DNA of 64,000 nt from Escallonia rubra (Eukaryota; Streptophyta; Magnoliopsida; Escalloniales; Escalloniaceae), in contig JAVXUO010002486.1 of assembly GCA_033065855.1 (NCBI GenBank), positions 310,001 through 374,000 on the forward strand, given 5' to 3'. Below, in pieces: positions 24,101 through 38,234 of this stretch. The translations under genes were made by a program, and so were the position numbers. How positions within the stretch are numbered: the first letter of the stretch is position 1; each line of letters starts with the position of its first letter. A model generated the notes under the pieces. It was not told the DNA's origin. It did no database searches and worked only from the letters and a program-made list of their open reading frames with translations.

Positions 24101-27100
24101 TTACAGATTCTTGGTAGCGGATCCCTGAAGAAGATCTTGCTTGCTTTTACCTTTCTTCATTTTCGCTTTAAACCGGGACTTGGAAACCAGCGTCTGCACG
24201 GTGTTTGCAAAGTTTCCGACTGCCATGATTATCAGAAGGATCCCACATGTCACCACCTGCCAAACGGTGGTTACACCCTTTAATCAAACATGACATGATA
24301 CTTATACCGAGTAAATTGCTGGAAGTAAATGCAGTGAAAAGAGGAGATTCCCTTTTCTGAAGGTTAAGCAGTCATAAATGTAAATGGTCAGGATGCATTT
24401 GCACGAGTCCACCTTTCAAAGCTACAAAGTTCCTCACCTGCCACTCAGAGATGACACCAACCACTGCAGTTTTAAGCAACAGCACTCCGACAACTGCTTC
24501 AAAACCCTGAAACCGAGGACGGATAAAAGTATACAGCCATCACGTAAATGCAATGCCCTTAGAAACTTCAGCAATAAATGTGGCACGCACTCTAATAATG
24601 TTCCAGCCTATCATATTTTCTTGCTATTTGGAATGGCTGTTAAAAGAGCCATTTTAACAAACGTATTTTCAGCCTAATACGTTTTCTTGCTATTAACATT
24701 TCCTTTTGCTTGAGGACTAGCATACCAGATACATATATTTGGTCTTAAAGGTATCCTTGCCATATGTTTGAAACAGTGAAACCTAATGCATTACAGCAAA
24801 ATTATGAGTACCCATGCTTGTGTAGTTCTAATGGAGTAAATTCTATGAAATTGCAGATAACCTCACTAAAGTCATTACAAAAACATCTAAATGCTACACC
24901 TATCTCATTCTGCTTTATATTGTATAATAATGAAAATTGGGTGAGAGGTTTTTCCTGTTAAATATGATAACAAAAACAGACTGAGCAGGATGTGTGAAAT
25001 TCCTCAGCAAATCTAAGCAGATATCTATGATGACAACTATTTCAGCAGCTTGGATTACCTGCAAGATGAACAATATGGGGCACAATAGCCATAATTGACC
25101 TTCTACTCCAGCAGTTTCTCCCCACACAACATCCATTCTCCTAGCCTACAATTAGAAAAAGAAGTTGATAAATATTTCTATGTCAAAATAAGAGGCTTGC
25201 TAGATCCTCCAAAAGGTTAGGTTGGAGCACTCCATCACCCAGAAAGGAAGACCAGAAAGAAAGAAGAATATTTCTTCACAGTGGCAATGGATCAAATTGG
25301 GTTGTTTTGCAAATGAATAGCCAACAACAAAAGCACAAGAACTTTAATAGTTCCAGGGACAGTGAGGAAATTTTAGAGACGGATTACATCATGCACAAAA
25401 ACTTCATGTTAAGAAAAGTGTTTTTGCAATGCACCTTGCCCAGCGCAATGCGTGTATACAGTCTCTGCCGCTGATATCTATTTTGTAAAAGCATTGCAAC
25501 TCCTTGCATGATCGCCCATTGCAGGAACAGTTGTACGCCTCTCTGCAGACATGTTTGGCTTTTGTTATACAGCTAAAACACACACCCAAAACAAACAAAA
25601 AAACAACAAAGGTAGGCATAAAAATATATTAACCTGCTTCTGGGCACAGTCAGGTTGCCTTTCTATCTCCCAGGTTAGACTGATGAGTGCCATAGCCATA
25701 GCACAGTAGTGATGGTATATCCACCTGAACAACAAAAGTAGCTATTTCTAATACACTCAAAGATTCTGTACAGATAATACTCACAGCTGATGGTTTCTGA
25801 GTTTTTCACATTCAATACAGATGATATTCACAGCTTGTCTCTTCTGCGTTTTGCACACAATATTTTTATATAAATAAAATACATAGTGAGTTTTTACACT
25901 GTTATAAACTCGAGATACTTTTAACACGTGTATATGGGATAGAATAAATAGATTCTTCTTTCAGCAATTGGTTCCATGTATAAAAAGATCCTCAGTTTTC
26001 AATTTTTATTGAGCTCTTCTGATCCCCAAAAGACTCTAGCAAAAGAAATATATGCCACGACACCTAGTTCTACATGTAGGGAGTATGTCATCACTGTACT
26101 TCTGATCCTCTTAAGGTTTTTGTAAAGCTTTTAACATGGGAATTTCTAAATTCCAAGGTTTGCGAATTTACAATTTCAGCACCTTCATGAAGTCTTGTTT
26201 GCACTTTGGCGCAGCAAGAGAGAGAAGAATTCACTCATAGTAGGATTAAAATTCTAGGTTTCAAAAGCGACAATGGTCGATTCTTATTATTTTCTAATTA
26301 TGTAACAAGAAGACGCATTATGTATGCAAGATCCATCAAACTCAGAGGCCAAATTGAGTGTTTTCTACCAAATCATCATTAAGCATCATCCATTTATCTT
26401 TCCTACTGATTTACAGGTACAATCTTAAAACGGTAGATAGCTCAGGAGTTAAAGCCTCTAAATTATATCCAAGGGAAGAAAAACAACTCTTGACTCAGAT
26501 GAAGCGACTGCATACAAGATATTAAATTACCATGGACGAATATCACTTCCATTTACTCGCAAAATGTTCTCTCGCAAAGCCAAACCTGTGTAGAGAAAGA
26601 GCAGCCAGGACTGAAAAGGGCATGTCAGTATGGTTCCGCAGCACAAGTAAAGCACATTACAGAAAAATCAACATAAAAATATTAAAGAAGCTTAGAACGT
26701 ATGTAATACCTGGTAAAGCTGAACTGGCAATGCGGGTAAACATCCATCCCATAACCGTGACCTTAACAAAAGTAGCAATGATGGGAAAAAGAGAAACAGA
26801 ATTGCGGTTCTATCCTGTTCATGAGAAGAATTAAAGAGAGTCAAAAACTTATAATCACTTTGAGAATCTCCAGTACTGCCTTTCTGGCGAGTAATAAAAG
26901 TAATTACAATAAACATGCAGCAAATATACACACCATATATAACAAGAAGTAGAATCCATGCCTCACAATATATGCACAGTGCAAACATTCAAAGTCTGCC
27001 CATTGTCAGATAAATCACCATCACTCCTTTATATATAAACCAAATCAATGAGGAAACATCAAAATCTTTCCTTCAGCACCAAAGTCTTTCACCACCAATT

Positions 27101-28697
27101 GCCAGCAAAAACAATGAAAATCACAGGATGACCAAAAAACTAAATATAGGCATACGTCTGCATATAATGCGCGTCATACAGATAGCAAGTCAACATCAAA
27201 GCGTATAGTGCATCATAGAACATCAAGACATGCATGGGTATGTCTACCTCAAGAAACAGAAGGCCAAGATTTACCAGGTAAAGATTATTTACTAGTCTAA
27301 GATACAAGGTTTCGATCTCTGTAAATTCTTAAGCAGGAGAGAAGGAAAAAAAATAAAGATTTGCAAATTGGGGCTTTAATTCCTCTAAACTTTAAAACAA
27401 GCTAACAAATCCATGGAATAAGCTTTAAAGTTTCAAAGGTATGAAAAGTAGGGAAAAGGGTCAAGAATAGATTGGACTGCATGATCCAACAGGGAAGGGC
27501 AAATTTCACCAACCTATTGTCCAGCACAAGATTAGTGTTTCAGTACTTTCTAACGAAGACAAAGTACAAGTCTCAACCATGATTTACACTTTATAACACG
27601 GGCCGGTCAAAAGAATACCCATGCCACTTACTATCAATATCCAAACAAAATTCTTTTGTACTCTATCCATTTCTGAGTGGCAACAAGCTGAATTGCACAT
27701 TTGGAGGAAGGCAATGAGCTATATACTCACAACCAGGTTTTCTGGCACACCAGAAGTCCATAGAATCCTAGCTAATGAGACTCATCTGTAGCCCCTGATT
27801 ACCTTGATGTACAAAATACGTGTAACTCCTCTATTGCACAACCAAAGCTTTGTATAATCGGACAATTCCGTACCGCAGAATAAAGCAACGGAGCCTTTGT
27901 CACTGCACATTCATAAGATGCACTCTTTCTTGCTGGATGTGACATCCATGATATTAATAATTCTGAAACCTATGGATACTTCTCCACGTATCAGTGCATC
28001 AGTTAGAAAGTGAGAAGTACCACTTTTAAGCAGAAAAATACTCATCAAGATACATGCGGAATACCATGCTTCCTAAAAAGACAAGTACGAGCACAAGATC
28101 AACAAAAAACATACTCTGAAACTATTATATTCTTCCTTCACTTTCAGCTGCACATCCTTCCGAGTAGCACGAACATTAATTGGACCGATAAACATCCTCA
28201 TAAATCGTCCTGTATCAATTCAACACACATTCAGTCAGGTAAACCCCAAAATCCACGATTAATCACAAATACATACATGTAACCACGTAAATTATCACCA
28301 TTAGATTTGGTCGGTAGAAACGACGCCGCATCTCCTTCGCTCAACAAATACCTAGCTCTGTATAGCTCCTCTTCCAACTGACACATCATTTTTACAATAA
28401 GTAAATCAAACTGCATATATACGCATATGCATGTGTGGATAGTAATGGTCTTACTTTTTCGGCGTCTTTGGGATCCAAATTTCCCTTCTTACGCGAGGAC
28501 GCGAGCGACGAGAGTAGATTCTTGATGGTGGAATCGAGGGAGAGCGCGCGCTGGCGGAGCGAGGATTCCTCCTGCGAGTTGCGGGAAATCAGGGAGGCGG
28601 CCGAGTCCTGCAACTCCTTGGCCAGGTCGGCGATTCTAGAAACTTCCTCCGCCACAGTTCCCTGCGAGTTGTCGCCGCCAATCGCGGAGTCGCCCAT
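24101..28697 (-). CDS. TMPIT-like (TMEM120 family) membrane protein
   Basis: Ten exons (28,697-28,455; 28,377-28,299; 28,209-28,115; 26,814-26,710; 26,610-26,531; 25,724-25,634; 25,542-25,435; 25,145-25,059; 24,506-24,438; 24,256-24,101) join in frame with GT-AG borders to 370 residues, the usual length. The N-terminal 105 or so residues form a predicted coiled coil (EEVSRIADLAKELQDSAASL and on). RMFIGPINVRATRKDVQLK precedes a membrane domain: FLFFPSLLLLLRSRLWDG, then NGSDIRPWWIYHHYCAMAMA, QRGVQLFLQWAIMQGVAMLL, RMDVVWGETAGVEGQLWLLC, and two more helices, ending with a basic tail. The WWIYHHY motif marks the family. Animal TMEM120 proteins sit in the ER and nuclear envelope and resemble lipid enzymes; the plant role is unknown. 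It looks intact. Confidence 0.93.
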
Positions 28698-29829
28698 CTC
28701 GGAAGCGCAGATTCGAGGGAAAAAAAATAGCTCGATTCGATTGAGATTTTAGGGTTATGGATGCATAGAGCGAATGTATAGGCGTTGGCTGGGGGGGGTG
28801 ATGTATGTACAGAATATGGAATACTGTGAGCAAGCAGGGAATAGAACCAAGAGAGCGTTCTTCTTCGAAGTGGTGGAGGAGATATGGAACCGAGGGAAGA
28901 GTGGCGCTACGCCGAAGCGGTGAAGGTAAAGGGGGGTGGTTTTCGGAGATGGCCCCTCAAGTTTTTGGAAATTTTGCCGTAACTACTTTTCTACCCACCT
29001 ATGCCACCTCACACGTGTACTCCTCGGGTGTCTCCCTCACTAGCACATAGTTCTAGCCAAGCTTTCGGTTAAAGTGAAAGTAAAATCGCTCTGATCGAAT
29101 AATAGATATTTGGAGTTATCATTATTATTTTATAGACTTTTTTTTATTTGCACTGAATTTGAAGCTCCATAAAAGTAAGAAACCGTTTGGATTTGAGTCT
29201 TTTGGTTGAGTGTAACTCGTTCGCCGAGTTTTGCATAATATTTATGAGGGCTAAAAGAAAGCGATAATCCGAAACAAAACTAAATTCTTCTACTTAAATT
29301 TTTTCAAGATATTAGTACTCTCCCCGGTGATCATATTTCTTTTTTGGACAGTCACAGAAAATTAATCACTTTCCAAATTAAGGAAGATTTCGTATGTTTT
29401 TTTTTATTTTTTATGTTTACCTTTCTCTTTATATTTAGTCCTCTATCAACTCATTTTTTACTCTCCAGACCTCCTTTCTTTCCTTCCTCTCTTTCTCTAT
29501 CTGGGTTAGAATGAGAAATTCATAAAATATAATTCAATATCCTAAAAAAATATACAAGCCAAACATGATCAATTAAAAAGGGACGGTGGGAGTATTTAAC
29601 AATGTAAAATACTCCCTTTTTTTTATTTTTGAATCAAAAAAAAGGGAGTATTTAACAATGTAGAGCCAAAACAAATATATACAAAGATATGTGGAAATTT
29701 CGAAAAACCAAATATTTCAGGGACCAAATTCAATTTTGCCAACTTTTGTAAGCCAGAAGCGCAATCTTTGCAACTCTCTCGATTCTTCCCTAACCTTTGC
29801 ACGGAAAACAAAGGTATCTCTTTACGGTC

Positions 29830-32800
29830 ATGGCGACGAGCCTGCCATGGCACCCTTTACTACCTTCAAAAACCAAACCCTATCGTCTCTACCACACGAA
29901 CAAACAGTATATCCCTTCGCGCCACGTGGTCAAGGTCCAAGCCTTCAGGCGGAGCGACTTGGACGGCTTCGCCAGGCGCATGGCCTCCGGCGAGGCCTGG
30001 CGCGACGCGTGGCGGAGCGCCAACAGCGGCTTCGAGCAGGTTGTCTACGAGTCCAAGAAGACCGCCGAGCGCATCGACCGGCGGTACTCCGTCTCCCGGC
30101 GGCTCTCCGCCGTGGCCCAGTCAGCCGCAGACCGCGCCAGGGTGCTCGACCGTGATTATGAGATTACGCAGCGGTGGCGGACTTTTACCCTCGATTTTAG
30201 GAGGAATTGGCCTAGGGTTTGTTCGTTTCCTCTTATCGGTTACAATTTGAGACAATGATTTTGATGATTTCTTTTGGAAACTGGTAATTCCACTCCTAAC
30301 TAGAACTAGCTCACTTCAAGTGACACTCGTGTCAGCTTTTAGCGACAGAGGTGGAAAGGACTATTTCAGTTGTGGGGTGAGAATATAGGTTCTCCTTTTT
30401 TTCCGTGTTTTTACTTTGCCTTTTTTTGCCTTGTGCAGTACAGGAAGCAGCTAAATGATTTTTGGGAAACTCCACTAGGAAGAAGTTTTGCTGTGAGTAT
30501 CGCTCTAACTCTGTATTGCTTGTTATGCATTAATTTATGATATCAGTTATGTTCTTGAGGATACCTATTTCATGGCCTAACCACCATTTAGAGTTATTGG
30601 CTGCATTATTATGGTGATATAATGGGTACAAATTCTATTAATAAGGTTTGGCAATTTTTTGTTGGTTGAGTTTTGGTAAGCCTTGGCAATAGTTACAAAA
30701 ATTCTAGGTTAGGCCACCTGCCACCCCTTCAGCATTAGCTAAAACAAGATATCTGATACTTTGACAAGGAGTGGCAAACTTGATCAATATTCATTAGTAG
30801 GTGGCTGCAATTAAGATTTTAAAGAACCAAGGGTGTTGGAGATGCTACCCTATTAGGTTGTCCAGTAGCAGCCTAGGAGGGAGTTGTTCTTCTGAGATAA
30901 TAGTTTCATTACCAGAGGTTCCTTTTTTAGTTCAAATGTAGTAATAGCCTACATGGCTGCGACATTGCATCTAGGTTTCTTGGCATGGCTGTAACCTTGA
31001 AGGAATCCATAATATAGAGCATTTCAAAAATCTTGAAATTTTAACTTTGCACTTGCAAACTGTTTTTTTGATGAGCATGAATTGTATTATTAGGAGAAGG
31101 CCCCATGAAGAGGAGGGAGGGGGAACCTTTGGACTGCACTTGCAAACGATTTTTGATGATAATCATGTACCAAGGAAAAAAGTTCCCATTTTGGGTCCCA
31201 TACAGGACTAACAAACCCAGCACTATCGAGTTTCCTTTGCCGGCTCCATCAGGGTTCAGCTTGAAGGCACATTGAGGGAGGTTTATACCCATATACTGCG
31301 GTGAGGTTTCAGGTCATGATTATGGAGACTGGTCCATTCTCGAGCAAGCTATAGAGAATAGATAGGAGAGTTGTGCAATGGGCTTTTTGCTTAAGATACT
31401 AATAGATAAAGTCAAAGAATCCAAACGTAGTGGGAAAGAGACAGGGTGAAGGTTTATGAGATATGCGAATGAATGTTAGGAAGGAAACCGAGTATGCCGG
31501 TTGTGGCGCAAAAGTATTCGGGCCCAAGAAACTGAAAGGAGCCAAGTCTAAGCACTTAAACTATGACAGGAGGAGTCACCAGTCACATTAACAAGAGTGA
31601 TGTAGCTTCTTGATTGATATTCTATCGTGAATGACAAGCGAGAGTAGGTCTTTAATTCTCGGATTAAAAGCCACGGGAAAGAGGGGAGAGTCGGAGACAA
31701 AGCCCCCGGTGCATATTTCCATAAGACTGTAGGTACTGAATGAGTTTGGTAGCTATCCATTCTGATGTTAACTATGGACAGGTTTCATGGATTAATTCAG
31801 CACTCTAATAGTTTACAAAATGAATAAAATACCCAAGTACTTCATAGATAACACTGTCAAATAGCAATTAAGATTAATACTCTATAGTATCATATTTCAC
31901 TCTCCTCCGCAGGTTTTAGAGAAGTTAATATGATTTTGTTTTGCTTAGATCTTTCCTGTGTATAAGCAACCCCCACCAGTTGGAAACAGCTTGAATACCT
32001 TAGAAATTCGCTATTGTCCCCCGGGGGTATTTATAGATTAAATTGTGGTTCGTGATTTCACTTTCAGTTGATGCAACCTTTGCTTCTGCTTTTCTTTTTC
32101 TTTGTCTTTTCAGTGGTTTAATATTTTACTGTCATGAAGTATCTATAGTGTTTTATACTGGAATTTACGTTGTAGAACAATCTCTAAAACTTTTGTTGCT
32201 GTACTAGTCTAGCCTCTTTTTGGAGGTTAGACAGCCTAGTGCATATGCCCTAAAAGACAGAATTAGTTTGAGCATTTTCCTTCAGGCGGATTATACACTC
32301 TGGCTGTGCATATTTTCATCACCTCAATCTAATTTTTCTTTTTTTTAATCCATGCCTAGACGATCTTTTTCCTATGGTTTGCTTTATCTGGATGGCTGTT
32401 TCGGATTCTAATATTTGCAACATGGGTACTGCCTTTTGCTGGCCCTCTTCTCATCGGAGCTGTTGCCAATAATTTAGTCATCAAGGTAAAATTGGTTTAT
32501 GTTGCTTTCCTATTCTTTTCTAGTTCTGTCAAACTCAAAACCGCAGTAGTGTGTAGTAAAATGGTTTCCTGTTGATGACATCTGTGCTAGGATTTTGTCA
32601 TGAATCATTGTATTCTGTACTATCGATGAGATAGTTTGCTAGATTGGTAATTTGTTGCTACTGACCAGTGTTCTATGTGGAGAGCGTAATGGTTATATAC
32701 TATTCTTGTTCTTCTTCTCCACTTTTTTTCCCCTCTAGTTTTTCCCTGCAAGGGGTTGCTCCTGATTTTTTTTCTCCTCGAAGACTCAAAGTCCATGTAT

Positions 32801-33593
32801 GTTACATGGTCTGGCATCCGTAACACGGATCATCATTATATTAAGTTGTTAGTAGTCCTAAAGAACCAGAAGCTGGAAACTGGGAGTCACAAGTTCGATT
32901 TTCCACTCCTCCTGTTGAATTAGCTTGGAGTAGGATTATTGGTGGAGACACTTTCTTGAACATTTACTGCGAACCGTCCAGTATATAGTTGGCTTTTGTT
33001 GCAAAGGGTATATTCTGAAGTGAGTTCAGTTGGCTCAAAGTCTAACGGTTCAACTGAAATATAATCACTATAAAATGAAATAGCTTGTTAAGACAATTTA
33101 TTTAAGCTAGAAGATAGGTTGTGCATCTTTTTTTACCAAGGGAGGTCAGTGACCTTATCCCAAATACTGTTTTGCGTAGTATTAGCAAGATGGTTGGTGA
33201 ACCATGAGACCTGTAAACTTACATGTTGACATATTAGAACTCTCAACCGCAACTAGGTTCGATTTGTAGCCTTTCTACATTGCGACATATGTATGACCGT
33301 GTTGCTTATCTGGCCTTGGGGCATTGCTGTTTGTCAACATGTAGAACTGAATTAGTAACGATAAACTATGTTACGAAAGCGTTTGCTGTTTTTATGTCTA
33401 AACTGAGCAGGGATCTTGTCCCGCTTGTAAGAGACAGTTCGTTGGATACAAAAACCAAATAGTTCGATGCGCAGGCTGTGGAAACATTGTATGGCAGCCA
33501 CAAGGTGATTTCTTTTCAAGAGGTAATAGAGGTAGCTCTCCCTCTTCAAAGTCTGACCCAGAGATCATTGATGTTGAATTCGAGGAGAAATGA
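29830..33593 (+). CDS. Plastid-type membrane protein with C-terminal Cys4 zinc ribbon
   Basis: Four exons, all in phase 0 (29,830-30,216; 30,439-30,492; 32,360-32,485; 33,411-33,593), give 249 residues. ATG 29,830 is chosen because MATSLPWHPLLPSKTKPYRL looks like a plastid transit peptide; an in-frame ATG lies at 29,797. A GC-rich charged region (SDLDGFARRMASGEAWRDAW) is followed by one or two membrane helices (IFFLWFALSGWLFRILIF, WVLPFAGPLLIGAVA) and a ribbon with CPAC and CAGC pairs 15 residues apart. The tail is acidic and ends IIDVEFEEK. I do not recognise a named function. Thylakoid or envelope location is inference. Intron 2 (1.87 kb) holds a LINE-like fragment. Confidence 0.85.
31041..31300 (-). 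mobile_element. LINE RNase H-like fragment in an intron
   Basis: On the minus strand the frame reads FKLNPDGAGKGNSIVLGLLV then a GTQNGNFF block, resembling the KLNTDGA-KGNPG...RD-NGNF start of the RNase H domain in plant LINEs. Only this short piece is visible, with no reverse transcriptase nearby, so it is a decayed remnant. The assignment rests on one motif. Confidence 0.4.
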
Positions 33594-34067
33594 GTAGATC
33601 CTTCCATACTGGCTGTAGTTCACTTCGTCCATATGTGGGTATGAGATGGCATACCAAAACAGACAGAAGAAAGAGACAAGAATGCAAGAGATCTTACTGT
33701 CCAAACCGCATGATTATGGTTCTCGTTGTATCTGTAGTTAGTCTGTACTGCTTCTCTTGTATCTTATTACTCATCGGACTTACTCAACTGTGTTATTCTG
33801 TAAAAGACATTTACTCTTTTTGACAATATTGACATATAGTATTCTGTCACAGTCTGGACTACCCTATAACTGCCCCTTTTTACTTTGTCTTGGATGATTG
33901 TGGACTAATAGAAATCAAGTATGGGAAGGCAGCAATTTGGATTTTGACTAGATAGACATAGTTAATGTGCCTTTAGATCCATTTCCAGAATGGGATGGCA
34001 ACTTTTTAAATTAAATATACAACAGGGGATCTTGATGATCGCAGAAATTGCTACTGTGTCTTGTTAT

Positions 34068-36127
34068 TCAACGCGGAGTGGGCTTTAGAAGGTTAGAAAT
34101 GGTTGATATCCAGACGCTAGATTGCTTCTCATCTTCAAATAGTAGCTTGATGATACCCCTGTTAGTCTTCAAGCTAAGAAAGATGTAGCCTTGATCTTCG
34201 TTAGTTTCTTCTATAATGTTCACAGCCTTGTCTGTGAAAGGGAAATGCATCAAGATTAGCAGTTGTCCTTGATATTCTAGGAGTTTATGAAAAGTTTTAC
34301 AATGTTTTGGTTCTGTTATTTTGTGTTATTATCTTGACAAATTTCGTAGAAAGGTAGACCGTACACTCCTTTGAAGTTGTCAGGGCTCCTCCCAAGTACT
34401 TCTTTCTGAAACTCAGTATGAGCTCCTTGTGCTTCAGATATAGGGTGACCCATTTGTATTCTCTTTCTCCTGCATTCACAATGGGGTTCCAGTCGTCATA
34501 CTCTCTTTGATGCATCCAATATTTGTACAGAATAGGCTTATGCAGCAGGACAATTCTTTGTTCTACTCACCAGAAGGCATGATTATGCAGATTTGAGCGC
34601 CAACTTTAAGCATTTCTTGGCTCCTTGGGTAGCGCGTCTCTGCCGGGACCCTTGATCTGAGAGTAGCATCTCCTCTTAAACCTGGTAAGAAAGCCTAAGA
34701 AGTAGTCGAGTTTACTGAATACTACATTGCTTCAGATCAAATCTAGCCAGATTGAGTCTAGAATTACATGTGGCCGCTGTGGCTGTTAGTGCTAACATGT
34801 CAATAGAAGTTCGGATGGCCAGCCCCGAGTTAATGGCAGAGGCAACTTGGTCTCGATGTGCACCCAGAGATTCTGCCGCCTCAGCCCATACTGTGGTAAC
34901 CAAAGCTGCAGCCGAGGCAGCTGCAACACCCATGGCCTGGTTCAACTCTGCTGTTCCTCTATCGTCAATCTCTTGTGCTTCTGTGTCACCGTAGGTGGCA
35001 AAGTTAGCGATTGCTGCGGCGAGTTGCGTGAGCGAAAGCGCGACGTCTAGTTTGGCTGTATGAAGTCGAACATCCTCTTTCTTCTTCTCTCTACGCGATC
35101 TCAAAAAATCAGTTAATGATTTGCCTCTAAACCACCCCTTCATCTGATTCAAATCCTGAGTAGAAAATGCAAATAAAACATAAAAATTCTGTACATAGAG
35201 TTTCTTTTTTCATCTCACTTTTGACAAGTAAAATTATATCAGAAAGCTGCCCAAGGGAGGTTGAACCCGAAAATGCTATTCTTAAAGCTGATAGAAAACG
35301 GAAAACTAATTGCAGCTTACTGCACAAGTCGCACTAGTGACTACTTGAAGGAGACATAGCAACACTGATTAAAAGAGAGAAAAGAAGCAGACATTACCCT
35401 AGTGGCTTTGCTCATGCTTACTGTAGCTCCGTTCTTTTGGATTGTCTGTGGCGCTGCTTCTTGTACTTCGTGTCTCTCTTCATTCTCCTCTATTTTGTCA
35501 CCAGCACTTGGCGGCGACAAGAGGTTCTGCAGAAATGAGGAGACAGATAGATAAGCTTATTTAGAATGCTGCACCACTGTAGATAGGATGATTTGCCCGT
35601 CACTGTGTTAGCAGTTTTTAAATGTTCGGAAATGATTATGGCGTGCCATGTGAAAGAAATTAACTGCATGCATAACGTGTTTCCTTTGTCATGGAGTGAT
35701 GCATGCCATGGTTATTGCCATCAAACGATGTATGTAACTAGGTAAAGTAGCAGTTTCTCACAGTTGAGAAATTAGGTAGGAATTTGGAGGCAGAGGGGCT
35801 CCATGATCTACACAGGAATTCCATTGCACCGGTAGGGCTGTTGGGAAGCTCTGATGATTGCTTGCAAGGGAAAAGTGGTCTTTTGCCTGATGTTAACTGA
35901 TTCTGACTTCTGGTCCAACACATACTCTGCAACTTTGCATTCTGAACCAATTAAGGAAAATACGTGAAAAAGAATGGAGGAATTTGCTGTTACTTATGAA
36001 TTGTTAGATATTTTTGTCTTAATGCAGATTATGCAGCAGAACTCACAGTATGTGATGATGACGACGACTTGTGCTGCTCTATAAATGCGGCTCTCCTCGA
36101 TCTCGCTTCTCCTGGTAGTTTCTCCAT
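34068..36127 (-). CDS. VAN3-binding/FORKED-like protein (DUF828 with PH-like C-terminus)
   Basis: Exons 36,127-36,047, 35,941-35,762, 35,526-35,398, 35,155-34,768, 34,681-34,571, about 34,469-34,365 and 34,231-34,068 join in frame, giving roughly 385 residues, a short member of the family. Landmarks are GAMEFLCRSWSPSASKFL (the family's conserved opening), the alanine-rich helix QLAAAIANFATYGDTEAQEI with AAASAAALVTTVWAEAAESL, TCLRGDATLR across a splice, and a PH-like end with YIFLSLKTNRGIIKLLFEDE. Family members bind the ARF-GAP VAN3 and help set vesicle traffic and vein pattern; this one's role is inferred. The donor of the sixth exon (GTACGG at 34,364) is weak, so that border is uncertain. 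Confidence 0.87.
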
Positions 36128-36129
36128 GT

Positions 36130-38230
36130 GAGTTTCCCTTAATTACTACACTTGCCAGATGACTATGATGCTGCCAATACTGTTATCTGTGTAGGCAAAT
36201 CTTTATGTACTGAAAAGGAAAGGTGAGAAAGTAAACTTTATTGATTAGAGTTAATCATAGCACGTGTAGTATAGAACCACTGATCAGGACAGCCTTCTGA
36301 AAATGGGGAAGTAGAACACAGCATAATACCAAATAAAGAAAGGTGGGGGAGGAAAGGAATGTTGGAAAAGGAAACTTTACTGATTAGACTTCCTTTTTAG
36401 GGATAGCTCATGATTTGAAGAATAATTTTGAACAGGAGAACTTGTCAGTTAAAGTTGAAACAAGATCAATGGAGCTTCCCACAAAGAGAAAGGGTCCTTA
36501 TCTGGACTTGCAAATAAAGCACCTGGCACTCTCTTGTAACCAAGGAAAAGCTTTCTAGAAGTGGAGGGTGCGTGGAAAGCATTGCAACATTAATATTATC
36601 TTGGTTGCGTTAATTTAGAACCAATAAGATACACTTACTCGTAATTCAAGAGCGCGAATTCGCCCCATTGCTGACATAAAAGAGTGTAATTAGTCTAGGA
36701 CTTTGGACCAACTTGGGGATCATCAAGGAGATTTTGGCCAAATGTAGTAACATAAGCACATGTTGTTCGAGTCTGCCCCCTCCTAGTCAATTTGATTGCC
36801 CAATCTTGTGTCCGGTACATGCGATTTCGCCACTTGCAGATTAGTGATCGAGGGTCCAGGTTTTCGAGGTAGACATGTTAATGTACAGTTCTGAAGCATT
36901 GGGACAACCTTAAAACTTGACTGTGATTTGGAAACCTACATGAGGAAAGGTGCTTTACCAAGTTGATATCCATACCCTTGTTACCAGCAACTGAAAAACT
37001 GGTTAATCTTACATGGAGCTTTACCAAGTTGAAATCCATACCCTTATTACCAATTCTTCTTGGAAAGCAATGAGGATTTGTTGAAGGGTGTGGGTGTTCG
37101 AGGCTCATAAGTTTGTGTTCATGCCCTTAAACCAGCATAGCATGGTCCTCTGCTTGAAACTAGATATGTTAGGATAGTTGGAGGGTGAGAGAGCAGGCCA
37201 AAAAGGGAAAAATAAAGAAACAGGGGTGAGAGCAATGAAATGAAAGATCTTTCATGAGAATGTTGCTTCTTGAGTTAATAGTATAACCATTTCATTCTTA
37301 CAAAGATCTTTCATGAATAATTGAATATGTTGAAAAGCTCCTAATCCCCTCAGGGGATTATATTCTAAGGGTAAAGTACCAAAACAATAAATCCTTTGTT
37401 TGTTGCACTAATATGCGATCAGAGTTAGGTATTTATCAAATGTTTCAATGTCGTTCAATATTTACAGTTCCATCATCCTTTTAGTCTTTCTCGTAAATTT
37501 GACCGTGTTGGAAGAAATAAAGAGTGAAATCATCATTAAAATATCATTTGTTTCAACATCCCTTCGCCATTTTTTGGGATATGGGCATAAACCCTATCAA
37601 GCTTATATTAAAACCCCAAGGAATGGGTAAAGTAGTAAAGGTCTTGAAGAATAAATTTAAGGTACCAAATTCGAATTCCTATACCAACTGACCAAATATA
37701 AATTGAATTCGATGAAAGCAGGAAAAAAAAAACCCAAAAATTAGAGTCAAGCAAAGCTATATCCAATACACACGAATACATGAACTAGGAAGGCATGAAA
37801 GCAGAAAACCTGCCACAATCGCAAGTACTAGGATGGATGAAGAACAACCACATTAGCCCGAGAATGCAAAAACTCTTGCAGTGATGGGAATGCAATTCTT
37901 CCGAGCAAAGCAAGCTAACTTTCAGGACTCGGCCAAAAGGTTGCTGTCAGCTCGGCTAATAGAGCAGCACTGAACAATCCCTTCATTTTGCCTAGATTCT
38001 AAGTCTATATCACATTTGCTCCGATCATTTGTCATTAAAAAGTGCATAGCAACAAATCTTTATCTCATAGCGCAAGTTGATAATTAAGCGGCAAAAAAGT
38101 TTCAACTTTTACACGGATACCTGAAAAAACAAAAACAACGTCGCGATACTTGTGTAATTTTATCCAATTTAACCTTAACGTTACTACAAAGAGCAAAACT
38201 AACAACGTTTTTGTCCCTTTGGATTTAGGG
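36130..38230. other. Intergenic stretch without a recognised gene
   Basis: It contains the upstream region of the VAN3-binding-like gene and short imperfect repeats, for example ACCAAGTTGATATCCATACCC against ACCAAGTTGAAATCCATACCC (about 36,958 and 37,022). No conserved frame or TIR pair was found. Confidence 0.5.
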
Positions 38231-38234
38231 TCTA

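Noticed and set aside
29691-30250. Two overlapping plus-strand frames of 154 and 160 residues
   Set aside because: They are alternative frames of the GC-rich first exon of the zinc-ribbon gene. Only the frame starting at 29,830 splices on to conserved-looking exons.
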